Source of the DNA: a bacterium
GTDB lineage: Bacteria > Margulisbacteria > Marinamargulisbacteria > JABIPA01
NCBI GenBank assembly: GCA_018698675.1
Contig: JABIPA010000051.1
Span: forward strand, 1 to 43,558
Length of the DNA stretch: 43,558 nt
Direction: 5' to 3'
Below are positions 34,545-42,738 of this stretch, piece by piece. Position numbers and translations under genes: made by a program. Numbering within the stretch: the stretch's first letter is position 1; every line of letters starts with the position of its first letter. The notes beneath the pieces are model-generated. The model saw only the letters and a list, made by a program, of their open reading frames with translations. It made no database searches and was not told the DNA's origin.

Positions 34545-35802
34545 TAAAATTGGATTTTTAGGAATGGGAATTGTAGGGTCTGCCGCGGTAGATATTCTGA
34601 ATAATAATAAAGATATTATTAGCCAACGTGTTGGAAAACAATGCATCGTAAAGACTATCTGTGTTAAAGACATTTCAAAAAAACGAACTGTAGACTTAAA
34701 AACCGCAACTCTCACAACAAATCCAGATGACGTAATCAACGACCCTGAAATTGACATTGTAATCGAAGTTATCGGCGGAGAATTCCCTAAGAAATGGTTA
34801 CTTCAGGCCTTAAAAAATGGAAAACATGTCGTTACTGCAAACAAAGAACTCGTTTCAAAAGCAAAACAAGAACTTATAGACGCAACTCATGAAAAGCAAA
34901 CATTTCTAATGTTTGAAGCAGCCGTTGGTGGAGGAATTCCAGTTATTCAATCCCTTTCCACAGCACTTGGTGCAAATAGCATGCAATCCATATTTGGAAT
35001 TCTTAATGGAACAACTAATTTCATCTTAACTAAAATAGATGAAGAAGGAAAAGATTTCGCACCTGTTCTTAAAGAAGCTCAAGACTTAGGATTCGCGGAA
35101 GCAAACCCTCACATGGACGTCAGTGGATTAGACGCCGCTTATAAGCTAGATATTTTAGCCGCAATTGCCTTTCAAAAAAACGTAGGCCTAGAACACATTT
35201 TTTATGAAGGAATTGAAAACATTCAACTCAAAGATATTAACAATGCTAGAGACCTAGGTTATAAAATTAAATTACTTGGAATAGGAAAAAAAGTTGAAAA
35301 AGGGTTTGTTTTTAAAGTTCATCCTTGCCTCATTCCAAAAGCACATCCTATAGCTTCTGTTGCAAACGAATTCAACGCCGTTTTCGTTCAAGGAGATGCG
35401 GTTGGAGATTCGATGCTCTACGGTAAAGGCGCCGGCGGATTCCCTACAGCATCAGCGATTGTTGGAGATGTTATAAAAATCGTACAGTCAAAATTTTGTA
35501 ATACCAGAAAATTAGAATCATATACACCTGTTTCAATTGATGACACAGATTCAAAATTTTATTTAAGACTATCGTGTAACGATACTTATGGAGTGATTGA
35601 AAAAATTGCCAAAGTTTTTAGCGATAATAAAATAAGCTTAGAAAAATTCTTTCAAAAAGATGTGAAAGAAGAGATTGCTGAACTTGTCTTTCTAACCCAT
35701 TCTTCGTTAGAAAGAAATATGAAAAATGCAGTGAATAAATTAAAATCTATTGATGACGTTTTAAACGTTGAAACTGTTCTACGGGTTGAATTGGACGATT
35801 AA
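34540..35802 (+). CDS. hom: Homoserine dehydrogenase
   Basis: This enzyme reduces aspartate semialdehyde to homoserine on the way to threonine and methionine. The 420-aa protein has an N-terminal Rossmann fold (GFLGMGIVGSAAVDIL, residues 5-20), the VVTANKELVSK segment, the signature GILNGTTNFILTKI and the catalytic core LGFAEANPHMDVSGLDAAYKL. A C-terminal ACT domain (about 345-420) suggests threonine feedback. It is a monofunctional type (no aspartokinase domain). The 53-base gap from ftsK holds a promoter-like pair and no Shine-Dalgarno. Confidence 0.97.
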   Translation: MIKIGFLGMGIVGSAAVDILNNNKDIISQRVGKQCIVKTICVKDISKKRTVDLKTATLTTNPDDVINDPEIDIVIEVIGGEFPKKWLLQALKNGKHVVTANKELVSKAKQELIDATHEKQTFLMFEAAVGGGIPVIQSLSTALGANSMQSIFGILNGTTNFILTKIDEEGKDFAPVLKEAQDLGFAEANPHMDVSGLDAAYKLDILAAIAFQKNVGLEHIFYEGIENIQLKDINNARDLGYKIKLLGIGKKVEKGFVFKVHPCLIPKAHPIASVANEFNAVFVQGDAVGDSMLYGKGAGGFPTASAIVGDVIKIVQSKFCNTRKLESYTPVSIDDTDSKFYLRLSCNDTYGVIEKIAKVFSDNKISLEKFFQKDVKEEIAELVFLTHSSLERNMKNAVNKLKSIDDVLNVETVLRVELDD

Positions 35803-35927
35803 TTAACTAAAAATCAATTTCTTTCTGCTATATCAGTACCGGCCATCAGTTTTAAGAACCATTATAGAAATCACTCATTCCAAAACTGCATTTAAGCAAA
35901 CCATCTGTTCCTTTATTAAAAGAGCCC

Positions 35928-36632
35928 CTATTCTTGAGAACCCATTTTTGCATTTCGAAATTCATCAATTACCGCTTCCAAACCCTGTTTATATCCAGGG
36001 TCGCTTACAGCGGAAACAAAATAGTCTAAATCAAGATCTGAATCTCCAAAAGGGTCTTCTACCGTCACACCTAAATCAGCACCTCTTTCCAATATAGACC
36101 GAATCGATTCTATAGGTTGTTTTTTAATAATCATCCGAATCAAAGGCGTATGATCACTAATCCCCCTAGCGTTAACATCTGCTCCCGCATCTAAAAAAGC
36201 GTTAACAAATTGAGTATTTTTTTCAGGCCGATCAATTGCCGTTAACAAAGGAGTATCTCCCTCTCCATCCCGATTATTAAACCGGTTCCGCTGATCTATC
36301 AATCCAGGTTGAAGAGTATTCAACTTCTTAAGAACCGGTGCTAGTGACGTATCCAAAGGTTGAAAAGAGTCTGCCACACGATGACATAACGTCCGTCCGA
36401 GACTCGCTGTCTGAGACAAAGACTTAGCGTCATCGCTACCAGGTGTAACTCCATCCAAATTCGAAAAAACCGTAGACTTTAGATCATTTATAGACCCCAA
36501 ATTTCCATCCGAATAAGATTCCATATATCCGGCAACCTTACCTAAAGATTTACTATTATCGCCGCCATTAAGGCTGTTACTACTCATACTATACAGCCCT
36601 GAATTCATGGGAGACATACCATTTCCTATCAT
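35928..36632 (-). CDS. Ankyrin-repeat protein with low-complexity N terminus
   Basis: The 234-aa product begins with a Met/Gly/Asn/Ser-rich stretch (about 1-50), then a helical middle (about 70-110), then two or three ankyrin repeats (about 122-190) with GEGDTPLLTAIDR, FLDAGADVNARG, DHTPLIRMII and ILERGADLGV. No signal peptide is visible. Ankyrin repeats bind proteins and are common in effector-like proteins, but no function is assigned. ATG 36632 is preferred to TTG 36635 because AGGAGG (36638-36643) is 5 bases away. It follows the 726-aa orphan gene by 95 bases in the same direction. Confidence 0.78.
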   Translation of the reverse strand: MIGNGMSPMNSGLYSMSSNSLNGGDNSKSLGKVAGYMESYSDGNLGSINDLKSTVFSNLDGVTPGSDDAKSLSQTASLGRTLCHRVADSFQPLDTSLAPVLKKLNTLQPGLIDQRNRFNNRDGEGDTPLLTAIDRPEKNTQFVNAFLDAGADVNARGISDHTPLIRMIIKKQPIESIRSILERGADLGVTVEDPFGDSDLDLDYFVSAVSDPGYKQGLEAVIDEFRNAKMGSQE

Positions 36633-36727
36633 CAAACCCTCCTAATATTTTTACCCAACTTATATATATTTCCATCTCATTCAATAATAACACTAAACAT
36701 CATATCATCATGAACCAAATATCTTTT

Positions 36728-38908
36728 TTAATTAAAAATAGCACCCGTTGTTTCAACCATTATTGCTTGTGTTTTCTCAAACAATTGCTGCCCCAAACTC
36801 GCTGCTACATCCGAATCACTCAATTCTGCACCACCCATACCAGTCGGTATCTCGAATCCAAACGTATCTGCATAATCTTTCATCACTTGCACACTTTCCG
36901 ACACTTTACCCGAACTAGTAGAACTATTCCCTCGAATGGATTGAAGCTTAGTTCCTAATTCAGTTAGAGCATCCACTTTAGCTTTAAGCTCTGGCGGAAC
37001 AGACGCACCTTTATTTGCTTTAGTTTCAAGACCCACTTTTGCAGAAAAAGCCGTTCTAAACAAATATTTCGACCCTCTGTTTAAAAACTTTTCAGGCGTC
37101 TTTTGATAATGCACCATATCTTTTGTTAAATCGCCAAAATTTTCCTGCATACTATTTCCCCACGTTTCAGGTTCTTTCAACACTGGGAATTTTCCTTGAG
37201 CTTTTTCCAAATTCCCTGAATCCTCATGCACCTTATTCATTTGCACCCCAGCAACGACGCCATTAATAGTTGCAGCACTATAATAAGGCTCATTTGCATA
37301 AACTAATGCATCCATTTGAGAGCACATTGAATCCGCAGACGCACTTTGAAAATTGTTCACCTCAGATAAAGTATTATTTAATAAAGCCCTACCCTGATCC
37401 TTTGTAATACTGCCATCTGCAACTTTTGCACGAATTTTACCTTTCATTTCATCGGCTTTCCCTAGCTTCAAATCGGCTTTCAACTCAGCTTTAAACTCAG
37501 AATGCATAGGAATAGAGTTACCATCGTCACCTATCTTGTCTAATGCTTCATTCATACTATCATCAACTCTAGTAAGAACAGCCCCCATGATGTCAAATTT
37601 TTCCTGGGCGCCTTGTAACTCATTTTCATAAAGTCTATTCATAGCCACCATTTCAACTTGAGCATCATTAACAAGCAAATGATTTAAACGAGAGATTCTT
37701 CCTTCAATACTGCTAAGTTCCCCAGCAGACTTTCCTTCTTTACTCTCCTCCAATGCACCAATTTCTGCCTTAGTCTCTGTCACAACTTGCGTTTTTTTCG
37801 ATGAAATATTATCTCGTTGAGTCTTTGCATTAGTCCAAGCCTTTTTATGTTGCTTAATTAATTTAACACCTTTATCTGCTGGCAGACCTTTAGCAGCTTC
37901 ATTTGCCATTTCCATAAATCCTGCTTCACCCATACCTTCTAAGCCATGTTCAGCACCATCAAAAAAGTTTTTAGCCACTTTTGTTAAGGCTTGAGATGCA
38001 TTTTTATCCTGTAATTTTTCTACTTGTTCTGTGTCATTAACGGAAATCCCCTGCTGAAGAATCGAATGCCCCGTATAATAATTTGTATCAAACATCGTGC
38101 CCGTTTCATTTCCAAATATTTCTTGAGAACAATCGTTCATTGTCGTAACCCATTGAGATTCCCCTACATTATCATTGTCATTCATAATGGCGTGATTCAT
38201 TTTTGAAGTGAAATCAACCTCTAACATTCGAATATCTCTTAAAATTTGAGGGTCTTTATCTTGAAACATTTCCACGGCTTTGAACCAGTTATTTTCGGCC
38301 TTAGCCAAGGCTTTCATCGCATTTTCTCTTAGTTCAGGAGTTAGAGGTCTCGCACCTATTTCCTTTCCATCTGCTGGTGTTTGCTCTTCATATTCAATTG
38401 GATGAGGGGATGCATCAACAGATGCCATTAATGCCTTAAATTCAGTCTTAACTGCATTCATTAATGGAGTTTTACCGCCATTTCCTGCTTTAGGTGCCAT
38501 TTTACCCGTTGTAGGCGGCATCGTTTTAAAATAATCTCTATCGGATGTTAAATTTGTACTTCCACAGGCGATAAGTTCAGAGTCGCTAGACATTCCTTTG
38601 TTATCTAAAGCAAATACCTGTCCTGTCGCTTTTGTATCTGCGGCAGGCGCTTCAAAAAATTTCTGAGATGTCTTCGTTGAACCTGACTTATCTGTTCCAA
38701 ATTTACCTAGTAGATCAGCAATATCCATTTTAGAATGCTTTGCAGATGGAAACATAGAAACAGATCCAGTAGTACCTGCCCCTGCAACAGAAGATGCTCT
38801 TGCCTCTCTAGGAGTGGCTGCCTTTACGCCTCCTGACTTAGAACTACCATCTCCTTTAGGAGAAGTAACACTTACCGGCGAAGCCGGTCGCCCTACTGAA
38901 AATGCCAA
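36728..38908 (-). CDS. Orphan 726-aa, mostly helical protein, TTG start
   Basis: I recognise no family. Residues 1-60 are Ser/Gly/Ala/Pro-rich and look disordered. A single ankyrin-like phrase, NGGKTPLMNAV, occurs at 143-153. The rest (about 190-700) is charged and helical, with probable coiled coil around 355-430. No signal peptide, membrane helix or enzyme motif is seen. The start is TTG with AGGGGG 7 bases upstream. It is followed by the ankyrin gene (same strand) and faces a divergent 139-aa orphan gene. A secreted effector-like or structural role is a guess from composition only. Confidence 0.7.
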   Translation of the reverse strand: MAFSVGRPASPVSVTSPKGDGSSKSGGVKAATPREARASSVAGAGTTGSVSMFPSAKHSKMDIADLLGKFGTDKSGSTKTSQKFFEAPAADTKATGQVFALDNKGMSSDSELIACGSTNLTSDRDYFKTMPPTTGKMAPKAGNGGKTPLMNAVKTEFKALMASVDASPHPIEYEEQTPADGKEIGARPLTPELRENAMKALAKAENNWFKAVEMFQDKDPQILRDIRMLEVDFTSKMNHAIMNDNDNVGESQWVTTMNDCSQEIFGNETGTMFDTNYYTGHSILQQGISVNDTEQVEKLQDKNASQALTKVAKNFFDGAEHGLEGMGEAGFMEMANEAAKGLPADKGVKLIKQHKKAWTNAKTQRDNISSKKTQVVTETKAEIGALEESKEGKSAGELSSIEGRISRLNHLLVNDAQVEMVAMNRLYENELQGAQEKFDIMGAVLTRVDDSMNEALDKIGDDGNSIPMHSEFKAELKADLKLGKADEMKGKIRAKVADGSITKDQGRALLNNTLSEVNNFQSASADSMCSQMDALVYANEPYYSAATINGVVAGVQMNKVHEDSGNLEKAQGKFPVLKEPETWGNSMQENFGDLTKDMVHYQKTPEKFLNRGSKYLFRTAFSAKVGLETKANKGASVPPELKAKVDALTELGTKLQSIRGNSSTSSGKVSESVQVMKDYADTFGFEIPTGMGGAELSDSDVAASLGQQLFEKTQAIMVETTGAIFN

Positions 38909-39080
38909 AAATATGCCCCCTTTAATAAAATCTAACTTAATTTAATTTTTCAATTACAATGAATTAACTATTCCCTAAACTTGAAAATATTAAACATCAG
39001 AAAAATCATATTCACCTTTAAAAAGATAAAATTAATGTTTTATAAATATTTCATTTTGGGTAATTTAAAGTTAAAATGAC
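38909..39080. other. Divergent AT-rich intergenic region between two orphan genes
   Basis: This 172-base gap separates the 726-aa gene (minus) from the 139-aa gene (plus) and should hold promoters for both. The only feature I can support is the AGGGGG ribosome site of the minus-strand gene. TAAAAT (39072-39077) could be a -10 for the plus-strand gene, but no matching -35 is seen. Confidence 0.4.
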
Positions 39081-39500
39081 ATGCATATGCCATTTATAGA
39101 TTTAAACGCGCTACAACGCCACGAAAAAATGACGAATCCAGGTGGTCTTTCAAGTTATCTTGGAAATGTATCTGATAAAAAATCGTTAGAAATGAAAAAT
39201 AGTATTGCAGCATTGTTAAAAGATAAACATGGGGTATTAATAACAAATAGCGACAAAGAAAATGAAAAAGGTCATTACATTTATTTAAAAGTAACCCAAA
39301 ACAAACTTTACCTAGTTGAAACTGTAAAAGATAAAAAACGAAATTTCTTATTCAATATTGAAAAACAAAAACTATACATGAACAATAAAGATTGTGATAA
39401 AAAACAAACAGAGTCCTTTTTTAAAAAAATAAATTCAATTGGAAGCAAATTGCAAAAAGATGAATTGCAAATGTTTGACTTAACAATTGAAGATTCTTAA
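39081..39500 (+). CDS. Orphan 139-aa basic protein
   Basis: No family is recognised. The protein is Lys-rich, with a helical N-terminal part (MKNSIAALLKDKH) and a middle region of probable beta strands (HYIYLKVTQNKLYLVETVKD). No signal peptide or membrane segment is seen. ATG 39081 and in-frame ATG 39087 are equally possible; no Shine-Dalgarno lies before either. It is divergent from the 726-aa orphan and convergent with cysS across a hairpin. Confidence 0.6.
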   Translation: MHMPFIDLNALQRHEKMTNPGGLSSYLGNVSDKKSLEMKNSIAALLKDKHGVLITNSDKENEKGHYIYLKVTQNKLYLVETVKDKKRNFLFNIEKQKLYMNNKDCDKKQTESFFKKINSIGSKLQKDELQMFDLTIEDS

Positions 39501-39564
39501 CCGTATTTACAACGAAATAATTACCAGCAAATACCCAAAAAGTAGAAATTAAAATTTAAATCGG

Positions 39565-39589
39565 AATGTCTTTTTTAACTAAAGACATT
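39565..39589. terminator. Probable bidirectional terminator hairpin
   Basis: AATGTCTTT (39565-39573) and AAAGACATT (39581-39589) form a perfect 9-bp stem with a 7-base loop between the convergent 139-aa gene and cysS. T-runs are short on both sides, so efficiency is uncertain. Confidence 0.55.
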
Positions 39590-39601
39590 AGTTTTCAAAA
39601 C

Positions 39602-41044
39602 CTAAATTTCTTTTAACAGATATCCGCCATCTTTTTGATCAACAATTTCAACACCAAACGTCGTTTTCAAAACGTCTCGAAGCCGATCTGACTCATCAAA
39701 ATTTCTATTCTGTTTAGCTTCATTTCTAGATTGAATAATTGCCTGCAGTTCCTCCGTAACAATAATTTCAGATTCTAATTCGACTAAATTTAAGCCAAGT
39801 CTTTCTGATAAAAGAAAAAGTAGTAATCCACCTTTTTTATTTTTATAACAATAGCGGCTCAAATCAAACAAAATAGAAACGGCTTCCGAAAAATTAAAAT
39901 CATTATTCAGGGCACCATCAAAACGATTTAAAAACTCAGTTAATTCTGGAGACTCAGAAAACTTAGTTTTTAGCCTATCTTGAGGGCTAATACGGTTACT
40001 TCCTAACTCCTCATCAATGTCGTTAGAAATTGGCATCAACGTTTTCAACGAATCAACGTTAGCACCAGCCTTAACAGCTTCAGCCAATTTTTGGACAGCT
40101 TGTTTACTTTCTTCTAATCCATCTGAAGAAAAGTGAATAGGTAAGCGATAATGAACCTTCATCAAAAAATATCTTAATACAACACCTGGGGTATCTTTTA
40201 AAATATCTTTAATTGTAAAAAAGTTATTTTTAGATTTAGACATTTTCTCATCTTTAATCTTCACAAACCCATTATGTAACCAATAATTAGCCAACGGATG
40301 ATCTGTATGACACTCGGATTGAGCAATTTCATTTTCATGATGAGGGAAAACTAAATCTTCGCCACCTGCATGAATATCGATCGTATGTCCTAATAACTTC
40401 TTAACCATCGCCGAGCATTCAATATGCCAGCCCGGCCGGCCTTTTCCCCAAGGACTTCCCCAAAAAGGCTCTCCTTCTTTTGCTGGCTTCCACAACACAA
40501 AATCAAATGGGTTCTTTTTTTCTGTACTTACTTCAACACGAGACCCCGCGACTAAGTCTTCCAGCTTCTTTTTAGATAATTTCCCATAGCCTTCAAATGC
40601 ATCAACAGAAAAACAAACATCATCCCCTGCTTGATAAGCAATCCCCTTTTCCATTAAATCTTTAATGATAGAAATCATTTCTCTAATATGATCGGTAGCT
40701 TTTGGATACACGCTCGCTCTTAGAATATTTAAGGCATCCATATCTTCAAAAAAAGAACTAATATTCGTTTTTACGAGTGCCTTCCAAGACACACCTTTTT
40801 CGGAAGAACGTTTAATAATTTTGTCATCAATATCTGTAAAATTTTGAATAAAAGACACATCATATCCCAAATACATCAAATGACGCCGAATGGTATCAAA
40901 AACAATATACGCTCGTGCATGACCGATATGGCAATTATCATAAACGGTCACTCCGCATAAATAAAAACTAACTTTATTTGGAACTAATGAATTAAACGTC
41001 TCTTTTTTCTTAGAAAGAGTATTATATAAAACTAACTTAGACAT
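39602..41044 (-). CDS. cysS: Cysteinyl-tRNA synthetase
   Basis: CysRS charges tRNA-Cys. The 480-aa class I enzyme has C30 of the zinc site, the HIGH box in NCHIGHARAY (39-42), further zinc ligands in WHIECSAM and VFPHHENE, the KMSKS box in EKMSKSKNN (about 270) and the helical anticodon domain. GAGGGG precedes its ATG. It is the last gene of lysA-cdaA-panB-cysS, 48 bases after panB. Confidence 0.98.
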   Translation of the reverse strand: MSKLVLYNTLSKKKETFNSLVPNKVSFYLCGVTVYDNCHIGHARAYIVFDTIRRHLMYLGYDVSFIQNFTDIDDKIIKRSSEKGVSWKALVKTNISSFFEDMDALNILRASVYPKATDHIREMISIIKDLMEKGIAYQAGDDVCFSVDAFEGYGKLSKKKLEDLVAGSRVEVSTEKKNPFDFVLWKPAKEGEPFWGSPWGKGRPGWHIECSAMVKKLLGHTIDIHAGGEDLVFPHHENEIAQSECHTDHPLANYWLHNGFVKIKDEKMSKSKNNFFTIKDILKDTPGVVLRYFLMKVHYRLPIHFSSDGLEESKQAVQKLAEAVKAGANVDSLKTLMPISNDIDEELGSNRISPQDRLKTKFSESPELTEFLNRFDGALNNDFNFSEAVSILFDLSRYCYKNKKGGLLLFLLSERLGLNLVELESEIIVTEELQAIIQSRNEAKQNRNFDESDRLRDVLKTTFGVEIVDQKDGGYLLKEI

Positions 41045-41092
41045 GATCTAACGCCCCTCTTTTGACAAAAATTAAAAAAATACAAACGACTA

Positions 41093-41899
41093 TTAAGTTG
41101 AAGAATAACCATTCTCAAGTCCTGGAAACGTAGCCGCCTCGACATCTTTTTTATAAGAACCAATGGCAGCCACCGCTTTCTCTCCAAAACTTTCGTACTT
41201 CTTCAAGAATTTTGGATTAAAGTCAGAATTAAATCCTAACAAGTCTAACGTTACTAACACTTGACCATCACAATCAACGCCAGCCCCAATACCAATCGTT
41301 AAACACTCAACAGAATCCGTTATCGCCTTCGCAAGTTCGGAAGGAACCAATTCTAAAACAATTGCAAAACAGCCTGCAGCTTCAAGCTTTTTAGCCATAT
41401 CTATTAAGTAGTCAGACTGTTTACTATCTCGTCCCTGAATCTTATACCCACCTAATTGATGAATAGCTTGTGGAGTAAATCCCAGGTGTCCGACAACAGG
41501 AATCCCCATTCCAACAATAGCTTTAACTGTATCTACACAATCGGGACCAATTATTTCTAATTTAACGCCGTGAGCGCCGCCTTCTTTAATTAAGCGGCCT
41601 GCATTTCGCTTTGCTTCTTCAACAGAAACGGTGTAACTCAAAAAAGGCATATCAGCGACTACAAAAGGACCATTATTTCCTCTCATAACGGCCTTCGTAT
41701 GATAGACCATTTCATCAACTGTAACTGGAATCGTAGAGTCATATCCAGAAAAAGACTGCCCTAACGAATCTCCCACTAAAATCATATCAATATTAGATTG
41801 ACTAATAATGCGGGCCGTCAGACAGTCATAAGCCGTCAACATTGTTACTTTCTTTTGTCGCTTTTGCTGAAGTAAATTAGGAACCCGTTTCTGCATCAT
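41093..41899 (-). CDS. panB: 3-methyl-2-oxobutanoate hydroxymethyltransferase
   Basis: PanB adds a hydroxymethyl group to ketoisovalerate, the first step of pantothenate and coenzyme A synthesis. The 268-aa TIM-barrel protein shows VTMLTAYDCLTARI, the metal-binding VGDSLGQ, VVADMPFLSY, GVKLEI, VVGHLGFTPQAIHQLGGYK and the ITIGIGAG-like end with CDGQVLVTLDLLG. The start overlaps the cdaA gene by 23 bases; ATG 41896 is an alternative. No panC or panD is next to it. Confidence 0.97.
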   Translation of the reverse strand: MMQKRVPNLLQQKRQKKVTMLTAYDCLTARIISQSNIDMILVGDSLGQSFSGYDSTIPVTVDEMVYHTKAVMRGNNGPFVVADMPFLSYTVSVEEAKRNAGRLIKEGGAHGVKLEIIGPDCVDTVKAIVGMGIPVVGHLGFTPQAIHQLGGYKIQGRDSKQSDYLIDMAKKLEAAGCFAIVLELVPSELAKAITDSVECLTIGIGAGVDCDGQVLVTLDLLGFNSDFNPKFLKKYESFGEKAVAAIGSYKKDVEAATFPGLENGYSST

Positions 41900-42734
41900 T
41901 TTTTCCTACTTCTTTATTTTCTATAACTTTTAACCCAAACCAATTTTTGAAAGGCATTGGTGACCTGTCTTTATATAAACTGAACAACCTTGTCTCTAAA
42001 GCTTCTCTAGTAATATATCGAGTTAATTGTCCATTCTCTGCTAAGGAGATAATGCCCGATTCTTCAGAAACAACTAAAATAAGAGAGTCTGTCTTTTCTG
42101 ACAATCCCAAGGCTGCTCGATGCCGAGTCCCCAATCGTCGATCACTAATTTTAGTATCTGTTAACGGAAGTAAACATCCGGCAGCCGCAATTTTATTTTC
42201 TCGAATAATAACAGCGCCGTCATGAGTTGGGTTATTTTGCCAAAATAAGGACACTAACAAATCAGAAGTTATAGACCCATTTACAGGGACCCCTGATTCC
42301 AAATATTCAGAAAGATTCGTAGACGATTCAATCACAATAAGAGCGCCTATTCTCTCCTTAGACAAATGGTCGATTGCTTTAAGAAGTTGTCGAATAATCG
42401 CAACGCCGCTACCTTCCCCTTGTCGAATTAATGGCGTGAACAATTTCCCCGTACCCAAACGTTCAAGAAACCGTCTCAATTCTGGCTGAAAAATAATAAT
42501 CAACAAAAGAATAAAAACTGTAGATAACTTCTCCATCAGCCAATTTAATGTCGTTAATTGTAATATCGCACTTAAGAAATAAACCAAAAAGACGATCAAA
42601 AGACCTCTCACTAATTTGTAAACGTATGTGTTTTTAATCCAAACCAAGGTTCCAAAAATCAGCAAATAGACTAAAACTAAATCTAAAATATTTTTAGGAG
42701 TTAAATACTCAATAATAGACCAGTTTCCCACCAT
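41877..42734 (-). CDS. cdaA: Diadenylate cyclase CdaA (c-di-AMP synthase)
   Basis: CdaA makes the second messenger c-di-AMP, which controls potassium and wall homeostasis. The 285-aa protein has three N-terminal transmembrane helices (about 10-80) and a DisA_N catalytic domain (about 95-250) with HDGAVIIRENKIAAAGC and the LGTRHRAALG motif. The DGA and RHR residues are intact. Usually cdaA is followed by the regulator gene cdaR; here panB follows instead. It starts 4 bases after lysA, so expression is probably coupled to lysine (and hence peptidoglycan precursor) synthesis. Confidence 0.95.
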   Translation of the reverse strand: MVGNWSIIEYLTPKNILDLVLVYLLIFGTLVWIKNTYVYKLVRGLLIVFLVYFLSAILQLTTLNWLMEKLSTVFILLLIIIFQPELRRFLERLGTGKLFTPLIRQGEGSGVAIIRQLLKAIDHLSKERIGALIVIESSTNLSEYLESGVPVNGSITSDLLVSLFWQNNPTHDGAVIIRENKIAAAGCLLPLTDTKISDRRLGTRHRAALGLSEKTDSLILVVSEESGIISLAENGQLTRYITREALETRLFSLYKDRSPMPFKNWFGLKVIENKEVGKNDAETGS

Positions 42735-42738
42735 AAAT

